DNA from: Paenibacillus sp. S150
Lineage (GTDB): Bacteria > Bacillota > Bacilli > Paenibacillales > Paenibacillaceae
DNA length: 44,096 nucleotides
Direction: 5' to 3'
Assembly (NCBI RefSeq): GCF_019352175.1
Contig: NZ_JACBYI010000052.1
Location: 1-44,096, forward strand
In this document: positions 31,465 through 41,900 of the stretch, one piece after another
Position numbering within the stretch: the first letter of the stretch is position 1
How the letters are laid out: every line of letters begins with the position of its first letter
Made by a program: the position numbers and the translations under genes
The notes under the pieces: generated by a model
What the model was told of the DNA's origin: nothing
Seen by the model: only the letters and a program-made list of their open reading frames with translations
The model's database searches: none

Positions 31465-32121
31465 CTAATACGGGTTCCTGATCACTTGATTTTTTCGCAT
31501 ACGGAAAGAAATGAAATGCTCTTGCTTGTCCAATTGCAAATAAATGTTGTATTCCAAAATGGATTCAAAGGTTTGCCCCGGAGGCTTGCCATAAGAATGG
31601 CCCGGATAGACCTTAGTGTACGGGGGCACTACCCGCTTGATCATCTGCAGACTGCGGAACATTTGCTCTGCATCTCCGCCGGGCGTGCTGCAAATGCCGC
31701 AGCCTTCAGCAAACAATGTATCCCCGGAAATTAGAGACTCGTCAAGCAGATAACAAACACTGCCTGCAGAATGGCCCGGTGTAAGCAGAACCTCAACCCT
31801 CGTTCTGCCGATACAGAGACAATCCCACTCATCCAACAGGTTCAAATTACTAGCGAAGTACTGATAGTATTCGGCTTCCTTCCTTGACACATAGACCTGT
31901 GGATCATACATTCGAACTAAAGGCTCTACCAATTGAATATGGTCATCATGCGTATGGGTTATCAGAATGGATTTGAGATTGACCTGCTTTTCCATTAGCC
32001 ATGTCTGAACCTTATGCCACTCCCCTGAGGGATCCACTATCGCCGCATACCTTGTTTCACGATCCACGATTAAATACACGTAGTTCCTCAAAAAACCATA
32101 CTCCACCTTTAATTGATGCAT
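31465..32121 (-). CDS. BaeB/PksB-like metallo-beta-lactamase-fold hydrolase
   Basis: A glyoxalase II-like hydrolase with the metal motif THTHDDH (HxHxDH) and later GHSAGSVCYLL and ISGDTLF blocks. Homologues are found in trans-AT polyketide clusters (for example bacillaene) and may hydrolyse stalled acyl thioesters from carrier proteins. ATG 32121 (MHQLKVEYGFLRN) fits the family start best; a TTG at 32151 is possible, and neither has a strong ribosome binding site. It lies between the phosphopantetheinyl transferase and AT-ER genes on one transcript. Confidence 0.8.
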   Translation of the reverse strand: MHQLKVEYGFLRNYVYLIVDRETRYAAIVDPSGEWHKVQTWLMEKQVNLKSILITHTHDDHIQLVEPLVRMYDPQVYVSRKEAEYYQYFASNLNLLDEWDCLCIGRTRVEVLLTPGHSAGSVCYLLDESLISGDTLFAEGCGICSTPGGDAEQMFRSLQMIKRVVPPYTKVYPGHSYGKPPGQTFESILEYNIYLQLDKQEHFISFRMRKNQVIRNPY

Positions 32122-32189
32122 TTCATAAGTAGATCTTCTTTCAAATGTCAATTCTCTCTGCGTCCTTTCCTATGCTGCAATAAATACAC

Positions 32190-32942
32190 TTAAATGGATT
32201 CTCCTGCGAATGAGATTTCCGACTTACGCGGGAAACATAAAGAGCACATATAATCTCCCCACTTAAAGGCAACTGACTTATATTGAAAAAAATTGCGAAA
32301 TGTACATACAAGTGTTATACCATTAGAGCCCTTTTCGAATCTTGCCGCATCGATCTCAAATATATGCAGAGGAGTTGTGAGTCCCGTTCTAAGCGTCTTG
32401 GACAAAGCCTCCTTTGAAGCCCATAACGCAGCAGCCGAATCCCTTCTGCTCCATGGCCAGCTCTCAAGCAAACGTCTTTCGAAATCGGTCAACTGCTCAA
32501 GCACTGTCTCCAATAAAAGCCCAGGTACATGCTCGATATCTACTCCCATCGGATGTGCTTCTTCGTATGCCGCGGCTGCAGCAACCTCCCCGCTATGCGA
32601 AATTGTTACGCCTATTTGTGACGCCTTGGGATGCCCGACAATCGGTTGCTGAAACACCCCGTGACCGACATGAACTTCATGCATCGCAAGAGATGGATCG
32701 AAAGAGTGAATGGCAACCTTGGCAGCATACCTGCCCATATAATAATCCTGCCGCCTCTTCTCATAAACCAGTGCAGAACCGTACGCAAGCTCCGAAGGAT
32801 GAAGCACCAGTTCCATCCTCGGAAAGGCCTCTTGGTCGGATTTGGAATACATGCAGAGAGCTGCACGGTAAACTTGCGGATCTCTTGAAAAATGCAACTT
32901 CGATACCCTTGCAGCATGCAATCGTACCCCTTCATTCGTCAT
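32190..32942 (-). CDS. Sfp-type 4'-phosphopantetheinyl transferase
   Basis: This 250-residue enzyme converts apo carrier proteins to the holo form. The family motifs are GVDIEHV (metal-binding Asp and Glu), and WASKEALSKTLRTGL (the WxxKEAxxK helix). An ISHSGE block precedes them. Its start overlaps the PKS stop (TGATG), so it is translationally coupled to the PKS and likely dedicated to it. The C-terminal 40 residues are variable. Confidence 0.9.
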   Translation of the reverse strand: MTNEGVRLHAARVSKLHFSRDPQVYRAALCMYSKSDQEAFPRMELVLHPSELAYGSALVYEKRRQDYYMGRYAAKVAIHSFDPSLAMHEVHVGHGVFQQPIVGHPKASQIGVTISHSGEVAAAAAYEEAHPMGVDIEHVPGLLLETVLEQLTDFERRLLESWPWSRRDSAAALWASKEALSKTLRTGLTTPLHIFEIDAARFEKGSNGITLVCTFRNFFQYKSVAFKWGDYMCSLCFPRKSEISFAGESI

Positions 32943-35900
32943 CAACGATCTGAGCCCCCGATAACAACAGACTCCTTTATAGCGTAATCTTTAAGCAATT
33001 CAACTGGATGCGATTCCGTAAGCGCTATCCATTTGCTCGAAGCCACAAGGCCCTCATGTTGAAGGAAGAGCTTAACAAGTCGGTTGAACGAAGACGGATT
33101 AGTGATATTGGCACAATGCCCCCCTCGCAGAAAGCGAACATGTACGGCCTTTGGTATATGCTCCGCGATAATATCAGATTCATGACAATTGACAACAGCA
33201 TCGAACCTGCCTGATATGACCAGAACGGGAATATCAATGCTGTTAATTTCAGGAATTGAAGTATAGCTGGTTAAGCTAGCGTTGGGCAAGTATTCAAATG
33301 CAGATTTGTTCACGCATTTGCTCGCTAGGTAAAGCTTATAATATTGATCGGCGTTACGCATATTTCCGAAATCCGCCTTAAATTTTTCTTCTAGCGATTG
33401 CTCCGAAGTATCCGCCGAGTCGGTGCGCGTAAAACTGCATCCCAGCGTCAATGTACGGAATCTTGCAGGGTATTGCTTAATCAATTCTTGCGCAATTAAT
33501 CCTCCGAAGGAGAAACCCATCGCATGGATCGGTACCTTGATAGCAATTGCATCAAGCACTTCAATAATCGTCCTTGCGGCAGTCGGCGGGTTAAGCAAGT
33601 CTTTCATTCCTTCGCTGAAGCCGCTGCCCGGCAAATGGATAACCAACAGCTGGTATCGCTTGGACAAATCAGCCAATTGATGGATTAAGCTCATGCCAGA
33701 TATACCAAAACCCGGAATGATGAGCAATTGGGGGCCTTTTCCTATCGACATGATCTCCACTTTCCGCTTCCGGACTTCTACTAACAGATGAAGGAACGTT
33801 TTGGAGCTCTGTGGTGCAGCTACTTCTTCAGGTTCTATTGTTGATAATTTCTCCGGCAATCGATAATTCGCATCCTGATACCAGTGCGAGCATTGCAGTA
33901 AATAAAGCCTTAATGCTTCTTTCGTGCGAATATCCTGCTTGTCAATCAAATAGATACCGGGAGCATATTCTACCGCTATCTCAGCAGCAATCTCGTTTGC
34001 AAAGTCGGCGCTGACACCAGCTTCCTGCATTTGAGCAATCTCAGGTTCAATCAGGAGCCCGATATACCGGGCTAAAGATCTGATCGTTGAGTACTCAAAG
34101 AAAATAGTCGGATTAAGCTCAAGATCAAATTCTTCGTTTATAAGACTGGATAATTCCGTAATCGTCACTGAGTTAAATCCGTAAGCATCCAACTTTTCAG
34201 TCACATCTAGTCTTTCCGTATTCACTTGAACCATATTGGCAACCATGCCCTTAATTCTCTCTTCGATATCCTGGAAAGCGTTACGATCCGGACTCTTCGT
34301 TACATCTTGAAAAACAGGCTTCGCAGATCCCTGCAGCTCAGCAGTGATTTCTTCACCTGCATCGCTCGGTGATAACCATCGCTGAATACTACCATCATTT
34401 CCTGCAAAAACGGCTACATGACTGCATTCTTGATTTAACACACCCTCTAGCACTTTTAACGCATCCGTGGTCGTTAAATATTGCATACCCAGCGCTTGAA
34501 GCATCTGACTCTCAGCTTCGCGACTGCCCAAATGCATGCCGCCGTCTTCCCATATCGGCCAATTAATCACATAACTCACCCCGGAGACAAGCCCTTGTCT
34601 GCGCCGTTCTTCCCTATAGACCGTATATTCATCCAATACATTGTTAGCTGCGGAATAGTCACATCTTCCATAGTCGCCCAATATAGAGGAAGTCGAGGAA
34701 AACGCTAGGAAGAAACGTAATGGCTCCCGCTCAGTAACACGGTCAAGCACAATTGTCCCAGTTAGCTTTGGGTCAATAATTGGGATCATATCTTCCGCTG
34801 ATTTATGCAAAAAGTCCTTTTGACTCATAATACCTGCCGCATGAATGACCCCATCAATGGAACCTATCTCCAGATTCCATTGCTGCTGGGCGTGCTTCAG
34901 TTCGACTTCTCTTGTCAAATCACAAGCACAATAAACAACCTTGCATTCATTACTTTGCAATTCATCCACAAAAGCACGATGCTCCTCATTTAATGCCGAT
35001 CTTCCTAGCAAGACAACATTGGCATGATAGGTTTGTACAAGATAGCGAGTAATGATTTTACCAATCCCACCCATCCCGCCGGTAATCAGATAATTCCCGC
35101 CCATTCGTATAAGCGACCCTTCGTGATCCGTTAAACCAATGGGTTTGAATCTCTGCTCGTACCGATTATTCGTATCCGGTAACAACTTAACTCTTGTGCT
35201 CTCTGAAGCTTCAAACAACTCGCACAACAAGCGTTCCGGCTGTTTTTCAATCATCCGAACGGGCAGTTGGACTGTCTTTATCCTTATCGAAGGCATATGA
35301 ATCTGCAGCGAATGGGCAAATCCACGTATCGTGCTTGATAGTACACGATCCAGCCCATCTGTGAGCGACTCGCAAGCAAGCAGCGTTACTTCCTTCTTAT
35401 CCAACACCTCTTTCCAAGCCTTCAACAGGTGGAACACAGCGATCGCGCTGTAATTCAACTCGGCATGCAAAGTTTCGCGGATATCATGATGAAGAAACAT
35501 CTCTTCAAGAGTAGTTTCCCTATCGGAAGCCGAGCATCCCATAATGATATGCGTAGGAAATTGGCCGTGATCAACCAAGTCGCGTAAGAGTCTCGCATAA
35601 TCACTCGACTGATCGAATCTTATCGTGTAGGCAGACTCCCCAATCTGTTGAAACCCCTCACCTTGCTTAACAAGTACAACTTTAGCCGGAGCAGCCTTCT
35701 TTATCATGTTCCTGAACCGTTTTCCATTCAAATCAAAAATAACGATTAAATCCGCCTGATCTCTTGGTGTGAAGTTATCATTAATAGAATTAGGTTCCCA
35801 AGCAGGGATATAATAACGAATAGCTGGAACCGCTCTCTCCTCACTGGCCAGAATCACGGGCTTCTCCTCATTCGTTAACTGACTTGCCGACTGTTCTAAT

Positions 35901-38900
35901 TGGGCTGCTCGCGCAGTGAACCCTTTCAATTCAATAAGAATGTTACCCGTAGTAGATAATAACTGGCAGTTTAGTTTCCGTATACCAGAATTTCCACCTT
36001 CATTCGAATTCGCCCGAGGTGTCAACGTAATATGTGCGCAGCATTCCCGTTCCAACGGCGCGTACATGATCGCTTCCTCCAGGAAGAAAGGAATATGCGT
36101 GTTAGGGCTGGATAGTTCCTGCTCCGATTGAATGCAGATACCGCCCTGAAATGCCGCATCCAATAATGCAGGGTGGAATCCATAAAGGTTGAAACTGCTT
36201 TCCAGCGAAGCCGGCAGCTTTAGACTGGCCAGTGCCTCATTCGCATTGTAACGAACAGATTGGACCATCTTAAAGGCCGGGCCATAGTTAAGCCCGCCCG
36301 CCTGATAATATTTATACATATCAATTCCTTCTAAGTAACCATCCATTCTTGCATGCAGCAGTTCAAGAGAAACCGGGGACGGCGCCTTCATAGTCCCTGT
36401 AATAATTCGGCATGAGCCATGTACCGACCGCTGATTCTGATCGTCGACAGAACTGAACTCGCATCCAATACCTTTTCCATTACGGGAAAGTTCCGTCACC
36501 ATCGTAAGCGGTGCAGCTTCAAGTTTAAACACTCGGCTCCACATCATGTTGCGGATACAAAGTACCGGTTCTCCCGTTGCCTGCGATGCTGCATATCGGG
36601 CTGCTTCCAAATAGGCCATACCCGGGAGCACTTTCTGATTCAGCAACACATGATCATTCAAAAAGAACTCGTGTCCATCAAATGCTGTTGAGAATAATGT
36701 CCGATCAAAGGTAGATACATTATGCCCGACGAGCGGGTGCAATTGATGACGTTCCGACATCAAGCACGGTTTAGCGGGTGTTTTCACCCAATAACGTTCT
36801 GGGTGAAAATCATAGCCAGGAAGCGGTAACCTATATACAGGTTGTGTTGGCACTAATGTGCTCCAATTTACCAATTGTCTCGAAACCCAGCTCCGTGCAG
36901 CCTGATGCAAAGCGTTGTTAGAAGAATGCTGTTCTTCTCGTTCAGATGGAATGACGGTTGCAACGTTGGCAAATGTACTGTAGATCTCCGGGTGGATAGT
37001 TGCTTCGGATTGACTCAACCATATCTGAAGTTTCGAACATAAATCCGAAGGAGAGTGAACCACTAGAGCAAGTCGCTCCTTCAACGGTTCACGTCCCACT
37101 TGCAGTGTATACGCCATATCACACAGACGGTACGGCACCACTTTGTGATAACATTCAGGCTTAACCGAATCACCCAGTTTCCGGATCAGACCGCCGATAG
37201 TTTCTCCTTCCAGTCCGCTCTCCGGTCTCAACGGTGGATACCCCAGCTCGCTCAGCTTCTGGAAAAGCCTTGTCCAATCGAAATAATCAACGATATAATC
37301 GCCGAGATTATGCTCGTCTCCAAGCAATTCTTGTGGCACATGGACCAACTCTTCCAATATCCGGTACACATCCGGTCTAACCCGGTCAATCGTTGTGTCA
37401 TCAACTTGAGAAACTGCAGCTGACCCCCTCAATTCCACAAAATCATAAAATCGCTTGACCGTTCTGCGAAGCGACGGGGCATCCATTGCCGAGAACACGA
37501 ATAATTCGCTTCCTCCGGCAGAACCGTCGAATACCTTTAGATGATCGTTATGGTGCTCCTCAACAATCACATGTCCGTTCGAGCCTCCAGCGCCAAAAGC
37601 ACTGATTCCTGCCAGGCGCGGCCGTTCGATAATCGTACCGTTAGCAAGCTTTTTTGTAACGGCAGGCCACGGCGCAATAGATCGTTGTAAGATAAACGGA
37701 GTTTGGGAGAATTCAATGTCCGGATTTATTTCGTCTGTATGCAAACTCGGTACAAGGAGCTTATACTTCATCTGCAAAAGTACCTTTGTCAGCCCTGCCA
37801 TACCTGCGGCAGCCTCTAAATGACCAATATTGGATTTTACCGATCCGATCGCACAATACTGCTTCTTCTCCGTAAACATCCCGAAAGCCCGTGTCAACCC
37901 TTGTATTTCAACCGGATCACCAAGCGGCGTACCCGCACCATGAGCTTCCAGGTAGCCGATTTCCTCCGGAGAAACACCGGCCTGATCCAAAGCGTCCATG
38001 ATCACCGCTGTCTGCCCCTTCGGATTCGGTACCGTATAACCATTGCTGCGGCCGCCGTGATTAATGCTGGTCGCTCGAATAACCCCATAAATATAGTCGG
38101 CATCCGCTTCAGCAGCAGCTACTGGCTTTAACAACACAGCTCCTACCCCTTCGCCCGGAACATAACCATCGGCAGACTTGCCAAAGCTATGGCAGCGTCC
38201 CTTTGGCGAAGCAAACTTGCTTAAACTAAGCTGTACTTGTTTATATGGATGCAAGATCAGGTTCGCACTCCCGGCGATGGCCAAATCGCATTCGCCCCGC
38301 TTCAAGCTTTCGCTGGCCAGATGCAAGGCCGTAAGAAAAGATGAGCACATCGTATCGACGGCCAGACTTGGCCCATCCAAATGCAGCAAATAAGAAATAC
38401 GATTCGCAATAGAAGCATACGAATTTAGAGGACTCACCAATTCGCCAGCAATCTCGGTCTCATGCAGCTGATAATGACCGTTTGTCACGCCGACGAATAC
38501 CCCTACTCGTTTCCCCTGCAGTGTCTCCCTTGTATATCCTGAGTCTTCTAGTGTATGCCACACTTCTTGAATGAACAAACGCTCCTGAGGGTCCATCCAC
38601 TCGGCTTCTTTGGGCGAAATTCTAAAGAAGAGCGGGTCGAAGTGATCATATTCCGAAAGATAGCCGCCATATCCTGGGACTGTATCTCTCTGATTATCCC
38701 ACCGGCCAGGAGGGGTCTTTTCAATACAGTCTGTTCCCTCTCTCAAGCGATCCCAAAATGCCTCCAGATCAGGTGCCTTTGGATAGATACCGCTCATCCC
38801 AATGACAGCAATGTCTCTGCGTTGGTTTGCCGCTGCCTCTCCATCCGGCTCATGCTCATTCTCAATCGATTCCGTCAATTTCTCAACCTCAGATGATGAC

Positions 38901-41900
38901 GCAGCGATATTATCGAATAAATCCCTGCATTCGGATGCGTAGCGATCATTCAAATACAACGCCAGATCATCCAAGGTAAATACTTCAAAAAAGACGGTTT
39001 TGGGGAGTCCCGGAAATACCTTCACCAATCTCGCCGTAACATTCGTGATCATCAAGGAGTCCATTCCCAGCGATTCGAATTCCGATTGTCCATCCAAATC
39101 CTCGGCCGGAATGCCCGTTTCCTGTGAAATGATTCTCCGCAGTAGAACGACAAGTTCGCTGCTGTACGTCTTGGTATCTCTATTCGCAAGCGCGTAATCC
39201 AAGCCTTTCAAGTTCCTTTCCGTCTGTTTCGGCAGCGAAGGAATAGAAGACTTGACCGCCCGACGGATGGTAGACGGCTCTCCGCTCAGAATCAACAGGT
39301 TCGCATAATCCGACTGAAGCCAGCGCTCGATTGCAGCCGTTCCCTGTTCGGTTGTAACCGGCTGTACACCAAAATCCCGTTGCATATAACGCAGCAGTTC
39401 AGGCTCGGGGTGCATTCCACCATTCAACCAATGAAACCAATTCGCGCTCAATAAATAAGGCCGTTTCATGCGGCTCATTAGTGAGAGATGGTCCATAAAA
39501 CTGTTCGCGTATGCATAATCAGTCTGCCCTTTGCCGCCAAACAATGACGCAATAGACGAGAATAACATAATGAAATCGTTTGTTATTGGCTGCAAATATT
39601 TCAATAAATGAATCGTTCCTACAACCTTTGGACCGATCACATGCTCGATTTGTTCCTTGCGCTTGTCCTTCATTAAGTCATTCGAGATAGAACCGGCGCA
39701 GTGAAAAATACCATCTATCCACATACCGCTCGTCTTCAAGCCACCGGCAACTGACTGAACTTCCGCAGATACCGTCACATCGGCCTGTATATACCGAGCA
39801 TCGCCGCCCGTTTGATGCAAACGGTTCAATAACGCTTCTATTTCTCTGTTTATAGGAGACCTGCCCATGAGAATTAAACGAGCATGGTAAGCTTGCGCCA
39901 AATAAATAGCCAGCGCTTGTCCTATTCCTTGCGTACCGCCTGTAATTAGATAAGTTCCCCCCGTCCTCAGCGTGGCGGGCTGCGCATTCACAGCCGGAAG
40001 CTGTACTTCGAATAGCGAGGAAATCCGCCGCTCCCCTGATACATAGCGTACATAAGCCGATCCTCGGGATAAAACCAGATCATTTAATTCCATACAAAAA
40101 AGCGTGTCCCAATCATAAGCCGCGTCCACCGTTTCTTGATGCTCCACAATGCGAACAGCAAACCGGGGTTGCTCAAGCACAATAGCCTTTGCCAGCCCTT
40201 CAAGAGCTGCAAAGAACGGTTGTGTCATTCCCTTAGCAGACTGGAATATAAACACGATATCCACAGCGGTTGCCTTAACCTGCAATAAAGAACGGGCGAT
40301 CTGAAATAAAAGATAAAAACTTTGCGCCAATTGTTCCTCATAGCCAGCTTCGTCATTCCAATTCCGCTGTATCTGCGCATCCAGATGAATTACCAACTTC
40401 ACGCGCTCCAGTTGAACTTGATCAAGTCCTTGCACGATTGAAGCAACACGTTCCCCCAATTGCTGACATCCATCCTGCCAATCAGATGGGGACACCGTTA
40501 TAACTTGTACACGACTAGCTGGTATGACATTCCCCTTAGCACGATCCGTTACGATAATTAAAGGTTCCTTACTATCGTTAGCTACATTTTCCAAGGGAGA
40601 TATTACCCATTTTTTGGTATAAAAAACAGTTTGATTCCCGCAAGATTCTTCATCTTCCTGATGGACAACATCAGCAATGTGCGATGACAGCATCTTGTTC
40701 TCTGGTATATCCAGCCAATAACGGCGCTTTTGGAATGCGTACGCGGGCAACGTAATACACTTTACATCCTCATCCCGGTACAAGTGGTCCCACTCAAGAT
40801 CTGCGCCCTCTTTATACCGCCGCATCACTTCCTGCAATCGCTCAAAATACCACTTACCCGTCTTATCCTTACAGTCAGCTATCTCGGATAATAACCCTGT
40901 CGGGCCCGAGTTGCCTGATAGGACTGCTCCCTGGATCATTCTTTCATTATGTGCGGTTAAATCGGTAATCGCTGCTTGTAACTGCTCCACAAAGTCGGTC
41001 AAACTGCGGACAATAAACGCTGTTCTGATTGAATAATGCTTTCTTCGGCAGCCGAGCGTATACGCAGCATTAGATAATTCCAGATCGTTTCCATCCATTA
41101 TTCTTCTGGACAATCGAATCATTTGTGCTATCAAAGCATCTGATGTCCGAGCAGACAATGGAATAATGTACGGCCGATTATCGCGTGCCTTCCTGCGTAG
41201 AGCACGCGGTGACTCGCTTACGACGATATGGCAATTCGTCCCGCTGAAGCCAAATGAGCTTACCGCCGCCCTCAACTTCCCATCATTGGCGCTGGGCCAT
41301 GGAATTAGCTCTTTATTTATATAAAATGGACTTTCTTTCAAACGAATATTCGGGTTTTCTTGTTCAAAGGTAATACAAGGAGGAATCTGCTTGTGCTTCA
41401 TAGCAAGCAGCACCTTAATCATGCTGGCAATGCCTGCCGCAGTAGCAGCATGACCAATATTAGCCTTAACAGAGCCGAGCGCGCAGAATTGCTCTTTGCT
41501 CGTGTATTTGCGAAACGTGCGAGACAGCGCCTCGAACTCGATAGGATCTCCCAGAGGCGTGCCAGTCCCGTGTGCCTCTACATACGTAATGGATTCCGGG
41601 TTGATATCAGCCTGGCGATATAACTTTTCTTCCAATTCGGACTGAGAGAGTGAGCTTGGTGCCGTAATGCCATTTGTTTTACCATCCTGATTCAGTGCAC
41701 TAGCGTTGATGACACCAATAATCGGATCTTTGTCCTTAATCGCCTGGTTCAGCGATTTCAGCACGATCACCCCAGCCCCTTCTCCCGGTACAAATCCGTT
41801 GGCGCGGTGGTCAAACGCGTAACAAGCTCCGTCCGGAGACAGCATCTGGGCATTGCTGCTTACAATAAAGAAATTAGGTGTTGTTCCGATGAATACACCG

